A stretch of DNA of 37,495 nt from Oscillospiraceae bacterium (GCA_009783265.1 WRHM01000009.1:93339-130833), one strand, 5' to 3'; positions 24,332 to 32,936 are shown, counted from the stretch's first letter. The notes: generated by a model from the sequence alone, not told the origin. A program made the numbers and translations.

Positions 24332-24705
24332 AAAAGCTGACTAAACAACAGATAATTATTTTACATGAAATACTTGTTAAATACAGCGGCGGAACGGAAG
24401 GCATCAGAGATATGGGACTGCTTGAATCAGCTATTGAAGCTCCATTTATTACTTTTGACGGCATTACAAATTATCCCACGCTGCAAAGCAAAGCGGCGAG
24501 GCTTGCTTACGGATTGGTTAGAAATCATCCGTTTGTTGACGGTAACAAGCGGATAGGCATGCTTGCCATGATTTCTTTTTTAGAACTTAACGGTATCAAA
24601 CTCATTTGCACAGATGATGAATTGATAAAAATCGGTCTTGAGCTTGCCGATAACTTGATAGACGAAAAAACGCTGCTTGATTTTATTATTGAACATAGCA
24701 GATAA
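24328..24705 (+). CDS. doc: Doc (death-on-curing) family Fic-fold toxin
   Basis: 125 aa. The Doc-type Fic motif is H67-P-F-V-D71-G-N73-K74-R75, with Lys in place of the Gly of AMPylating Fic proteins. In P1 this change turns the fold into a kinase that phosphorylates EF-Tu. The N-terminal helix (TKQQIIILHEILVKYSGGTEG) and RDMGLLESAIEAPFITFDG are family hallmarks. Length equals P1 Doc. Translation is coupled to the Phd antitoxin by an ATGA overlap. It appears complete and active. Confidence 0.93.
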   Translation: MKKLTKQQIIILHEILVKYSGGTEGIRDMGLLESAIEAPFITFDGITNYPTLQSKAARLAYGLVRNHPFVDGNKRIGMLAMISFLELNGIKLICTDDELIKIGLELADNLIDEKTLLDFIIEHSR

Positions 24706-24753
24706 TAAACATAATATACGTTAAATAAATTTTATTAAAGGGGTAAAAATTTT

Positions 24754-25695
24754 ATGAGTGAAAAAAATTTTGATTTTGATTATAAAGTAGAACTTCTTTC
24801 TCCGAATGATTTCGACGAATGGGTTGAACACTGCGGGTCAGTTTTCGTCGAAACCGGCGCGGCGTATTTCAGGCGGCATTTTGTCGCCGACCCTCACAAA
24901 GATTATAATGCTGTTTTTATCATAAAAAGCGAAGAAAATAAAATTATCTCGACTGTCAGGGTTTTTCACCGTCAGGTTTATATCGGCGGGAAAATATTTA
25001 AAATGGGCGGGATCGGCGAAGTCTCGACAAATACAAATTACAGGCGTTTGGGATTATCATCAAAATTACTTGACGCGGCGACTGATTACATGATAGAAAA
25101 CAATTTTGATTTGTCTATGCTCGGCACGGGATATTTCTCTCACTACGCAAAACACGGATTTATGCAGGTCAAATTTTACAATAAAACTGTTGTAGGGCAC
25201 GACGACCCCGGCGTGCCGTCGAATTTATCCGATATTCGCCCGTTAAATCCCGAAAACTTCCACGATATGGCGATGTTATATAATAAATACTGCGTGAATT
25301 TAAACTGCTGCATAGTCAGGACAAAAGAATACTGGCAGTCGTGGTGCGCCGGGGAAATAAAAAATCCGCACGGGCTATTCAAAAACGGTAAACTCGCGGG
25401 ATATATTTGTTTTGGCGGCGGCTGGGTAAGCGAAATCGTCGCGGACGAAAACGACCACGATATTTTATTGTCGGCTGTAAAACCGGACGACGGAAAAATA
25501 AGTGTGCCTAAGTTTGTCAAAACTTCAAGGGAAGTCTTGGGTGAAGAAACGCATAACCATAATATGATATGCGTATATAAGCCGATTAGTTTTGAAATTG
25601 ACGGAAAAGAAATAGTTTTGGCTGATACTGCCGAAGCTGTGGAATATCTGAACAACAACGGCGGGATTGTCATGTGGGGACAAGATGGGTTTTGA
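24754..25695 (+). CDS. GNAT-family N-acetyltransferase
   Basis: 313 aa, ribosome site AAAGGGG. The GNAT core lies in the N-terminal half: strand 4 IGGKIFKMGGIGEVST, then the acetyl-CoA pyrophosphate loop YRRLGLS at 96-102, then LLDAATDYMIENNFDLSMLG with GYFSHYAKHGF. Such long, two-part GNAT proteins resemble the Eis-like arrangement, with a second acetyltransferase-like half. The substrate is unknown. It follows the Doc toxin by 48 bases but probably belongs to a separate unit. Confidence 0.85.
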   Translation: MSEKNFDFDYKVELLSPNDFDEWVEHCGSVFVETGAAYFRRHFVADPHKDYNAVFIIKSEENKIISTVRVFHRQVYIGGKIFKMGGIGEVSTNTNYRRLGLSSKLLDAATDYMIENNFDLSMLGTGYFSHYAKHGFMQVKFYNKTVVGHDDPGVPSNLSDIRPLNPENFHDMAMLYNKYCVNLNCCIVRTKEYWQSWCAGEIKNPHGLFKNGKLAGYICFGGGWVSEIVADENDHDILLSAVKPDDGKISVPKFVKTSREVLGEETHNHNMICVYKPISFEIDGKEIVLADTAEAVEYLNNNGGIVMWGQDGF

Positions 25696-25746
25696 TATGA
25701 AAAAATTATAGTAGTGCAGGGTATTTATATTTTGCGTGGAGGAAAA

Positions 25747-26166
25747 ATGCAAATGTGGCATAAAATTAGCAGAATAGGCTCACATGTTTATGTGAAAAAC
25801 AGTATCGAAGCAACCGAACTATACAAAGAAGCGTTTGGGCTTGAAATGAAAGGCGAACCTACATTGGATTCTGACGGTAATATTTGGTATTGTATTCTTC
25901 AAAAAAACAATGAAGAATATATCACTATTTGCGAAGATAAGTATTTGCCCGACGCATTGATAAAAGAATATCCCGCAGAAACCCGACCCGTTATGTTGTT
26001 TGAAGTGGAATTTGAAAATGAAGATGACTTAAAAAGGGCTTTCGACCTTTTATCAAAAAACGGAAATCCATGCGCAGGATTAAAAGTTGAACCTTGGAGC
26101 AAACTTTCTTGCGATGTAATAGATAAGTTTGGTGTTTTTTGGTATTTGATAGTCTGGAATCGTTAG
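25747..26166 (+). CDS. VOC-family (glyoxalase-fold) protein
   Basis: 139 aa from ATG 25747, directly after TGGAGGAAAA; a second ATG six bases on has slightly better spacing and may be used. The vicinal-oxygen-chelate fold is suggested by GSHVYVKNSIEATELYKEAFGLEM, EVEFENEDDLKRAFDLLSKNG and DKFGVFWYLIVWN, similar to PhnB-like/3-demethylubiquinone-type VOC proteins. The usual metal residues are not convincing, so this may be a binding protein and not an enzyme. No operon partners are clear. Confidence 0.78.
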   Translation: MQMWHKISRIGSHVYVKNSIEATELYKEAFGLEMKGEPTLDSDGNIWYCILQKNNEEYITICEDKYLPDALIKEYPAETRPVMLFEVEFENEDDLKRAFDLLSKNGNPCAGLKVEPWSKLSCDVIDKFGVFWYLIVWNR

Positions 26167-26273
26167 GCTGTTGATTATAAGCATACTATTCGTAAGATAT
26201 ATAAAATTTTATTTACATAATCTATTAAATATTTTTATATTTTTAAATTCAGGAAAGAGAATCATATTAATTT

Positions 26274-27473
26274 ATGCCCGTAATAGCGATCGTTTCAGAA
26301 TATAATCCGTTTCACAACGGACATCTCTATCAGATACAAAAAATAAAAGAAATATTCCCGGATTCTGTTATTATCTCGATTATGAGCGGCAGTCTGGTTC
26401 AGCGCGGCGAACCTGCGCTGTTCTCTAAATATAACAGGGCTGAAATCGCAGTTAGAAACGGCGTTGACGCGGTTTTTGAACTGTCGTCTGTTTATTCTAA
26501 CAGCCCGGCTAATATTTTCGCGTTTTCAGCGGTTTATATAATGCAAAAGCTTTCGGGGATTGATTATATATGTTTTGGCAGCGAATGCGGGGATTTGGAA
26601 CTTCTCGATTTTGCCGCTGAAAAAATCATGAGCGAAGAATTTGATTTAAAACTGCGAGAGAATATAAAAGCAAACAAAAATAAAAGTTACCCACAGAATG
26701 TTTATGATTTGTTTCGCGAAATCTACGGTGAAGAAAAGGCCGAAGTTTTAAATGGCTCGAATAATATTCTGGCGGTCGAATATCTCAAAGCATTAAAAAA
26801 GTTAAACTCGAATATAATGCCATTTACAATAAAAAGAATCGGCGCGGATTTCAATTCGCAAAAAGAAACAGTTGACGAAACTTATGTAAGCGCAGGTTAT
26901 CTGCGTAAATTAATCAGAGAAAATAATATATCTGAAATTAAAAATTTTATGCCTGAGCAAGCTTATGAAATATCTCTTAAATTGATAAAAAGTTGGAAAT
27001 TTACGGATATTAATAATCTAAGCCCTGCGATTATATCGCATTTAAACAGGATTGACGTTCATGAAATCGCAAAGTGCGCCGAAGTTTTTGGAGGGGAAGA
27101 ACACAGGATAAAAAAATTACTTGACGGTTGTTTTGATTATGATTCTATTATTAAAAATTTAGAGGCGAAGCATAATACTTCGTCCTCTGTAAAACGTATG
27201 ATATTAAATATCTTTTTTGGCATAACAAAAAAAATGCAGAATAATCCGACGGATTTCACGGTTGTTCTGGGACTGAACGAAAAAGGTAAGATTTTTCTAA
27301 ACAATATAAGAAAAAAAACACAAATAAAAATAATCACAAAACCGGCTGATATGAAAAACAACAAATCATTTGGAAAAAATCTTTTTATAGATAATGTGTG
27401 CAAATTAGCCCTGTTTAATAAATATGATGAGATAAACCAGATAAAACAAAAACCATTTATAAAAAATCTTTGA
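26274..27473 (+). CDS. tmcAL: tRNA(Met) cytidine acetate ligase
   Basis: 399 aa. The N-terminal nucleotidyltransferase fold has the HIGH-type motif NPFHNGH (11-17), then SGSLVQRGEPALFSKYNRA and ICFGSECGDLELL. These match TmcAL (formerly YlbM), which uses acetate and ATP to acetylate the wobble C34 of elongator tRNA-Met (CAU). A tRNA gene with anticodon CAT is in the same window at 37261. Length is normal. The ribosome site is weak (AGGAAAGAG, about 15 bases away). A GC-rich hairpin follows 24 bases after the stop. Confidence 0.93.
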   Translation: MPVIAIVSEYNPFHNGHLYQIQKIKEIFPDSVIISIMSGSLVQRGEPALFSKYNRAEIAVRNGVDAVFELSSVYSNSPANIFAFSAVYIMQKLSGIDYICFGSECGDLELLDFAAEKIMSEEFDLKLRENIKANKNKSYPQNVYDLFREIYGEEKAEVLNGSNNILAVEYLKALKKLNSNIMPFTIKRIGADFNSQKETVDETYVSAGYLRKLIRENNISEIKNFMPEQAYEISLKLIKSWKFTDINNLSPAIISHLNRIDVHEIAKCAEVFGGEEHRIKKLLDGCFDYDSIIKNLEAKHNTSSSVKRMILNIFFGITKKMQNNPTDFTVVLGLNEKGKIFLNNIRKKTQIKIITKPADMKNNKSFGKNLFIDNVCKLALFNKYDEINQIKQKPFIKNL

Positions 27474-27497
27474 AATGCACTTTATAATTCAAGCAAG

Positions 27498-27516
27498 CCC
27501 CCAGCGAAGCTGGGGG
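27498..27516 (+). terminator. Hairpin after tmcAL
   Basis: CCCCCAGC (27498-27505) pairs with GCTGGGGG (27509-27516) around GAA, followed by TATTTCAT. The T run is weak, so this may instead be the first stem of the structured segment up to 27620. Confidence 0.55.
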
Positions 27517-27596
27517 TATTTCATATAACGGGCAAAGCCCTACGATACTGGCAGCGCTTGAAAGCATATGACGGTCTGACCACCGCAAATATTTAC

Positions 27597-27620
27597 GAGC
27601 CGCTGCTAAAGCGGCTCTTT
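27597..27620 (+). terminator. Intrinsic terminator
   Basis: An 8-bp perfect stem GAGCCGCT/AGCGGCTC with loop GCTAA, followed by TTTATTTACC. It closes the tmcAL transcript or the candidate RNA before it. Confidence 0.75.
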
Positions 27621-27650
27621 ATTTACCTGATATAGAATTAATCTATATTA

Positions 27651-27752
27651 TTATGAACGGAATACACCAAAACCAAAAGGTTCATCAGGATAATCTTTAT
27701 ATTGCCGTGATAAGAATTGCTCCGGATTTTCATAATAGTTTTCGACAAATGT
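27651..27752 (-). pseudogene. Short remnant of a gene, C-terminal end
   Basis: On the minus strand a 33-codon frame without a start reads FVENYYENPEQFLSRQYKDY, then PDEPFGFGVFRS and a stop. Its composition looks protein-like and unlike the AT-rich spacer around it, but nothing upstream continues the frame. It is probably the tail of a decayed gene. The family is not recognised, and chance cannot be excluded. Confidence 0.3.
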
Positions 27753-27929
27753 CTATAATAATGATGAAAGGTGTAAGTTGCTTTAAAGTAAATCAAGGAT
27801 AAAAGTGAATATTATAATAAAAATTAAGCCGATATATATAAAATAAAATAAAAAAATAAACCGTAAATCATTGATATTACGGCAATTTTTATATAATGGC
27901 AATAAAAAAGTAAAAATTTTCGAAAAACT

Positions 27930-27967
27930 TATTGACTTTCAAGTAACTTCATCATTTAAACTTGTAA
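27930..27967 (+). promoter_or_regulatory. Pilus-locus promoter element, copy 1 (adhesin gene)
   Basis: TTGACT (27932-27937), 17 bases, TTTAAA (27955-27960). The 38-base element differs at only three positions from 32167-32204 upstream of the sipA-like gene. Weaker similarity reaches upstream to about 27868 (CATTGATA..ACGGCA.TTTTT.TATA). No hairpin or riboswitch is visible in the remaining 27753-28033 spacer, which is AT-rich. Confidence 0.75.
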
Positions 27968-28033
27968 TATAAAAATATATTAAAAAATAAAACGTATTGA
28001 AATAATTGAGATAATTGAAACGAGGTTTGTAAT

Positions 28034-31000
28034 ATGGGTGAAACAAAAAAGGAACGAAACAGGAGAATACTATGTCTCTTGTTGCTTTTTGTTTTCTTGC
28101 TGGTCATTATTCCCGGTACTTTCGCAATGAAAGAACTGGGTGAATTCATGGAAATTACGGGATCAATCGGAGAAACAGAACTTTTGGAAACGGAAGAAGA
28201 CGATTTTTCTGTTCCCGGCGAAACCGAAGAATTAACAGAACCGACTTCCGACGGCGAAACCGGAGCCGAAACTGAGACTGAAACTGATATGAATGAAGGT
28301 CCGGAAGAAACCACGGAAGATACAGAAGATATAACAAATATAACAGATATAGAAGAAGTGGAGGAAACGGAAGAAACAGAGAACTCCGAAGAAACGGAAG
28401 AAGACGAAAACAGTGAAATTGATGAAGATGAAGAACCTACGGAAGATCTTATAGAAGAAGAAATCCATGATACCGGAAGTATATCCGGATTTTTATGGAT
28501 AGACAGCGATTCCCAGTCTTTTCGTTATTTCAAGAGTTTATTATATGATGAAACTAAAAACCCTTTATCAGATTATCCGGTTTATCTTTATTCGGCAGAA
28601 GATCTCAGCGAGCCTATAAGCGATGTTTTAACAGATAAGAACGGCGCGTATATTTTTGAAGAACTCTTGCAAGGCGATTATGTAACAGGGCTTGAATTTG
28701 AAACTATAAATGAGACAGAATATCTGCTGCCGCTGGAAATAACGGACGATAACAAAATGGCAATTATATTGTCTGAAGATTACCAGACGGCATATTCGGA
28801 AATAATTACTATTGAAGAAGGACAGAACGCGGAAGGCATAAACGCCGGACTTATAGCGGCAGGTCCGTCGAAGGCTCCGAATAACGAATATATAATCGAC
28901 GTCACTGATTATTATAATTCTTTGTTGGTGACCGGGAGAGGTTATAGTTTCGACTTGGGATCGGGAATACTTACTTTTAACACGGACGCAAACGGCAATG
29001 ATTACACGATTCTGAGAACCGCTCTCGGAATGGGTTCGGTAATGGGAATTGTATTCACGCCGGATTGTTCGCCCTCTTCCGTCACGATGATCGGCCTTAA
29101 CAATTTAATTAAAGGTATCGTTTTTCCGGCAGGATTCAACTCGGATTTGAATTTCCAGCGAAACAGCTCAAACGATTACGTCAGTTTAGGGTCTACAACG
29201 CTTTTGATTCCGGCGGGTTATACCGGACAACTTGGAATCAACGGATTGAGCGTGGGCACTCTCACGTTTCCGCAGGATTATCACGTGCCCCTTGTGTTCA
29301 ATGGGCTGACTGTATTGAATGCTCTCAATTATCCGTTCGGATATAACGAGCCTATTATGATTGCGGGGTCATTCAGAGTAAACGGCAGCCAGTTTCCGGC
29401 GGGTTATACCGGGCCGATCACGATTGGCGGCGGTTTATTTACCTCAACGGATATTATATGCAGATCGGGCGCCAGTATTGCCCCTAATGAAAACGGCATA
29501 TATTTGCCTAACAATATTTCAGCTATTACGTTAAACGACGCTACAACAGATACTAACGCCAAACTGGAAATAAGGTTAAGCTCCACGGATACTGATTTTA
29601 AAATATTTTTAGAGGGCAACTCCAATATTCACGGATATATCACAGTTCCGCAGGGCGCAAAACTGACTATCGACAGCGCGGAAGCCACAGGGCGCGAGTC
29701 AGGCGAACTCAAAATAACGACAAATAGCGAAAATGCGTGCATAGGCACCAATAATACCGGCGACAGCGGCCAGATTATTATAAACGGCGGAACGGTCGAA
29801 GCTACGCAGACATATATACTTGCAAATCAGCCTGCCGCAATCGGCGGCGGCGCGGCTCATGCCGGTTATGTTACTGTCAACGGCGGCAAAGTAATCGCAA
29901 AAGCCAACGCTAACGGGGCGGCGATTGGCGGCGGAGCCGGCACAAACGGCGTCGGCTTCGTCACAGTCACCGGAGGCACGGTAATTGCTGAGGCAGGTTT
30001 TAATGGTGCGGCAATAGGCGGCGGGAACGGTTCTACCGGCGGCTTCACACACTTAAAAGGGTCGGTTATTTTGATTACCGGCGGCACGGTGGAAGCTACG
30101 GCTTGCGAAAAAAACAAATTATTTCTCGGAAACAGCAGCTATAACGGCGCGGGCATAGGCGGCGGCAAAGACGGATTTGCCGAAATAACGATTGCAGACG
30201 GTCATGTGACCGCTAATTCCGGACACGGCGCGGGCATAGGCAACGGGGCTGGAATCATCAGTGCCGGCACAAATAAAGGCAGTATAGCCATCATCGGGGG
30301 TAGTATAAGAGGATATTCCCTAAACGCCGCAAATATCGGCAGGGGCTTTGGCGTAAACTTTGTCGAAGGATATAACCCCAATTATTTTATTAATAAGGAA
30401 GCCGATATATTAATGTACAGCAGAGGGTACAGCGACGAACGCGCCGGCGTATTCGGTCATTGCGACGGTAAGGGCGACGACGACCACGGCGACGGATATT
30501 TTGTCAGCCTGTTCTTCTTGGAGAGAATCAGGGGAGATATTTATGTGTATGACGCAACAACGTCCGAGCTTTTAAGGGTACTCCCAATCGAAACTAATGA
30601 TATTTATATGACTGTCCTTTTCAGCACCGGAACCAATCACACAGAAGATTTTAAGCTTTTCGTTGATTTTTACGGAGACCCTCCCGTCTCAGCTTATCAT
30701 GGATTGAGGCAGATCGTCCACTATTATGACCATGTATCTTCAGGAGCGTTTCTTAATGTGAAAAACCCTATAATCCCTTCGGTGGGACACATGCGCAATT
30801 ATCCCCATAATTTTCATAACGCTTACTGGGATACTCTGGTCGTTGCAATGGATAACGGCGATGGAGCTCCTGTTTTCTACCGGGTCACGGAAAAATATAC
30901 GGATAAATACGGCAATTCTATCCCCGGTAAAGTCGATAATATAGTCACTATCAGCAACGGGGGAACTTACACAGCTAATATCCCGGTCATTCCCGGCTAT

Positions 31001-31954
31001 ATATATAAAGGATATAAACTTAGCGAAACCAAACCTGACAGCACCGGAACAGACTACACGCCGGGCGATCCCCCAGAGATAACTAATATAAACGAAAATA
31101 AAACGCTATTTTTAGTTTATGCGCCGGGATATATTATAACCGAAAGATATATAGATATTGACGGACATGAAATCGGAGAGCCTGTCCATGTGGAAATAGA
31201 TGGCGGTCAAATGTATTCCAAAACCCTCCCGGCAATGGAAGGCTACAACGCTTTGGGATATATATGGGACAATGCGTCAACCCCAGCGAATTATACGCCG
31301 GGGAATCTCCCCGAAACCGCGGTATCGTCCGGCAGAGATGTTTATTTTATTTATCATGCCGTTACCACTTTGTCGGTATCCAAAACCGTAGCGGGCGCAT
31401 ACGGTAACCGAAGCAAAGAATTTATTTTTACAATATATTTTAAAGACAGTTCCGGTACGTTGGCATTGCCGGCAAATACCAAATTTGAATACAAGGGAGG
31501 CGCGCTCGAAGGGTTCGACGGAAATTCTTCCGCAAGCGGAATGCTGATACTGGACAATGAAGGCAAAACTGAATTCAGGCTCACCCACGGGCAAAGCATC
31601 ACCATAGAAGGAATCCCTGTGAATTGTAATATAAACATAGTCGAAAAAGAACTCGTACTTGACGGCACGTTATGCGTAGTCGGAACAGGAGCTTCCAGAT
31701 ATAACGTCTCAGTGACAGACAACGTAATCGGCCCCAGACCCGAAATTATTACCGGCGATACCGGCACATGGGCTATGACGCAAGCAAAACGCGTTCTTCA
31801 TTTTACGAATACACGCATAGAAGTACCGGAAACCGGCGCGAATGCCGGCGATATGAACATATTCACGCTTTCAGTATTCGCGGCCATGTCAGGGCTGATA
31901 TATCTGACAGTTAAAATAGTTTATAAACGGCGGCGTTTTAAATATCAAAATTAA
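28034..31954 (+). CDS. Large sortase-anchored adhesin, putative pilus tip protein
   Basis: 1306 aa, ribosome site CGAGG. Domains in order: signal peptide (about 10-36, RRILCLLLLFVFLLVI); acidic Glu/Thr-rich segment (40-145); Cna-B/SdrD-like domain (about 147-225, SISGFLWIDSD); a repetitive region rich in hydrophobic strands; beta-helix-like repeats (about 495-775) with several AIGGG units; two MucBP-like repeats (about 949-1110, VTEKYTDKYGNSI and ITERYIDIDGHEI); a pilin-type isopeptide domain (about 1112-1260, SVSKTVAGAYGNRSKEF with FTNTR); sorting signal VPETG at 1264, a membrane segment and a KRRR tail. The last domain resembles the second half of the major pilin. First gene of the pilus locus, in the place of streptococcal Cpa. 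Probably mucin- or matrix-binding. Confidence 0.85.
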   Translation: MGETKKERNRRILCLLLLFVFLLVIIPGTFAMKELGEFMEITGSIGETELLETEEDDFSVPGETEELTEPTSDGETGAETETETDMNEGPEETTEDTEDITNITDIEEVEETEETENSEETEEDENSEIDEDEEPTEDLIEEEIHDTGSISGFLWIDSDSQSFRYFKSLLYDETKNPLSDYPVYLYSAEDLSEPISDVLTDKNGAYIFEELLQGDYVTGLEFETINETEYLLPLEITDDNKMAIILSEDYQTAYSEIITIEEGQNAEGINAGLIAAGPSKAPNNEYIIDVTDYYNSLLVTGRGYSFDLGSGILTFNTDANGNDYTILRTALGMGSVMGIVFTPDCSPSSVTMIGLNNLIKGIVFPAGFNSDLNFQRNSSNDYVSLGSTTLLIPAGYTGQLGINGLSVGTLTFPQDYHVPLVFNGLTVLNALNYPFGYNEPIMIAGSFRVNGSQFPAGYTGPITIGGGLFTSTDIICRSGASIAPNENGIYLPNNISAITLNDATTDTNAKLEIRLSSTDTDFKIFLEGNSNIHGYITVPQGAKLTIDSAEATGRESGELKITTNSENACIGTNNTGDSGQIIINGGTVEATQTYILANQPAAIGGGAAHAGYVTVNGGKVIAKANANGAAIGGGAGTNGVGFVTVTGGTVIAEAGFNGAAIGGGNGSTGGFTHLKGSVILITGGTVEATACEKNKLFLGNSSYNGAGIGGGKDGFAEITIADGHVTANSGHGAGIGNGAGIISAGTNKGSIAIIGGSIRGYSLNAANIGRGFGVNFVEGYNPNYFINKEADILMYSRGYSDERAGVFGHCDGKGDDDHGDGYFVSLFFLERIRGDIYVYDATTSELLRVLPIETNDIYMTVLFSTGTNHTEDFKLFVDFYGDPPVSAYHGLRQIVHYYDHVSSGAFLNVKNPIIPSVGHMRNYPHNFHNAYWDTLVVAMDNGDGAPVFYRVTEKYTDKYGNSIPGKVDNIVTISNGGTYTANIPVIPGYIYKGYKLSETKPDSTGTDYTPGDPPEITNINENKTLFLVYAPGYIITERYIDIDGHEIGEPVHVEIDGGQMYSKTLPAMEGYNALGYIWDNASTPANYTPGNLPETAVSSGRDVYFIYHAVTTLSVSKTVAGAYGNRSKEFIFTIYFKDSSGTLALPANTKFEYKGGALEGFDGNSSASGMLILDNEGKTEFRLTHGQSITIEGIPVNCNINIVEKELVLDGTLCVVGTGASRYNVSVTDNVIGPRPEIITGDTGTWAMTQAKRVLHFTNTRIEVPETGANAGDMNIFTLSVFAAMSGLIYLTVKIVYKRRRFKYQN

Positions 31955-32166
31955 ACTTATGCACATTATATATAAAATAAAACATCTAAACATGATTAAA
32001 ATCGACAAAAGTTGAAAGCCGCTTTAAAGAAAAACATAAGAAAAATAAAAAAAATAAAGCGACTTCAAAAAAATTCAAAAGCTTGATAATGCAAAACCAT
32101 TGATAAAACGGCAGTTTTTGTATAAAAAAATAAAAAATAAAAAAATTATAAAATTTTTGAAAAATC

Positions 32167-32204
32167 TATTGACATTCAAGCAACTTCATCATTTAAACTT
32201 ATAA
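32167..32204 (+). promoter_or_regulatory. Pilus-locus promoter element, copy 2 (sipA-like/pilin operon)
   Basis: TTGACA (32169-32174), 17 bases, TTTAAA (32192-32197), then ACTTATAA; 35 of 38 bases equal copy 1 at 27930. The similarity continues upstream (CATTGATA..ACGGCA.TTTTT.TATA from about 32098). The remaining 31955-32166 spacer is A-rich and holds one imperfect inverted repeat (GCCGCTTTA/TAAAGCGAC). Confidence 0.75.
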
Positions 32205-32259
32205 ATGTAGAAATAAATGACCAAAATATTGATGAAAGAGGTGACTACGGATAGTTAAT

Positions 32260-32922
32260 ATGAACGAAAATAACCAAACCGGAATATCTGAAAACCCGAA
32301 TTTGATTTTTGAAGAAGTGCCGGGCATCATAACGTTGAATTTTCCGCCGGAAGAATTTTATAAGTCTTTACATAAAAATAAAAAAATACCGCGTAAGAAT
32401 TCTTCAAACATTTCTGGTTCAAACTCAAAAGTTTCGGTTTGGAAAGAATTCGGATCGCTGGCAATCAAAATAACGGCGATAATAAGCATAGCAATGCTGA
32501 TATTCACTTTCATGTACGGATTTCATTATAATATCGAACCCGGTATGAATCCCTCAGTCAAAGACGGCGACCTGATACTTTTTTACCGCTTGGACAAAAA
32601 TTACCGCGCAGGAGACCTTGTCATATTAACTTATCAGGGACAGAAACAAGTGCGCAGGGTGATTGCCACGGCAGGCGACACGGTAGACATTCTGGAAGAA
32701 GGGCTGATGATAAACGGCGCGCTCCAGCAGGAATTGAGTATCTACCAGCAAACCCAGAGATATGTAGAGGGAACGGAATTTCCCCTGACACTGGGAGAAG
32801 GACAGATTTTCGTGCTGGGCGATGCGAGGGAAACCGCAACAGACAGCCGCATTTACGGTTCTGTAAACGCTGACGACATTTTTGGAAAAGTTATCACTAT
32901 AGTAAGACGCAGAAACTTTTAA
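32260..32922 (+). CDS. SipA-like pseudo-signal peptidase of the pilus locus
   Basis: 220 aa with the signal peptidase I (S26) fold: a single N-terminal membrane helix (about 65-90), box B IEPGMNPSVKDGD, box D QVRRVIATAGD, and box E LGDARETATDSRIYGSV. The catalytic Ser of the usual S-M-x-P motif is Gly95 and the catalytic Lys of K-R-V/I is Arg132, so the Ser-Lys dyad is absent. In S. pyogenes FCT loci, SipA is likewise a signal-peptidase-like protein without the dyad and is needed for pilus assembly. Position before the major pilin supports the same job here. The AGAGG ribosome site is 18 bases from ATG; an 8-codon mini-frame (32231-32257) overlaps it. Confidence 0.85.
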   Translation: MNENNQTGISENPNLIFEEVPGIITLNFPPEEFYKSLHKNKKIPRKNSSNISGSNSKVSVWKEFGSLAIKITAIISIAMLIFTFMYGFHYNIEPGMNPSVKDGDLILFYRLDKNYRAGDLVILTYQGQKQVRRVIATAGDTVDILEEGLMINGALQQELSIYQQTQRYVEGTEFPLTLGEGQIFVLGDARETATDSRIYGSVNADDIFGKVITIVRRRNF

Positions 32923-32936
32923 AATAATCATGATGA

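Larger units (their letters stand above)
27490..27625 (+). ncRNA. Candidate structured non-coding RNA ending in a terminator
   Basis: This 136-base non-coding stretch is more GC-rich than the flanking AT-rich sequence and carries a series of hairpins: CCCCCAGC/GCTGGGGG, GGGC/GCCC (loop AAA), CGGT/ACCG (loop CTGACC), and finally GAGCCGCT/AGCGGCTC (27597-27604 with 27610-27617) followed by TTTATTT. The last stem is a good intrinsic terminator. I do not recognise an Rfam family. It could be a small RNA, or the right end of a lost insertion sequence including a TnpB guide RNA. Confidence 0.35.

Noticed and set aside
29699..30117. Antisense open frames inside the adhesin gene
   Set aside because: They mirror the Gly/Ala-rich AIGGG repeats; low-complexity codons keep the other strand open. 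No ribosome site or family resemblance.
28934..30320. CRISPR-like or DNA-level repeat array in the adhesin gene
   Set aside because: The repeats are protein-level (AIGGG and similar) with divergent DNA and no spacer structure.
31990..32060. Terminator between adhesin and sipA-like gene
   Set aside because: The imperfect GCCGCTTTA/TAAAGCGAC repeat has a long A-rich loop and is followed by A-rich, not T-rich, sequence on the plus strand.
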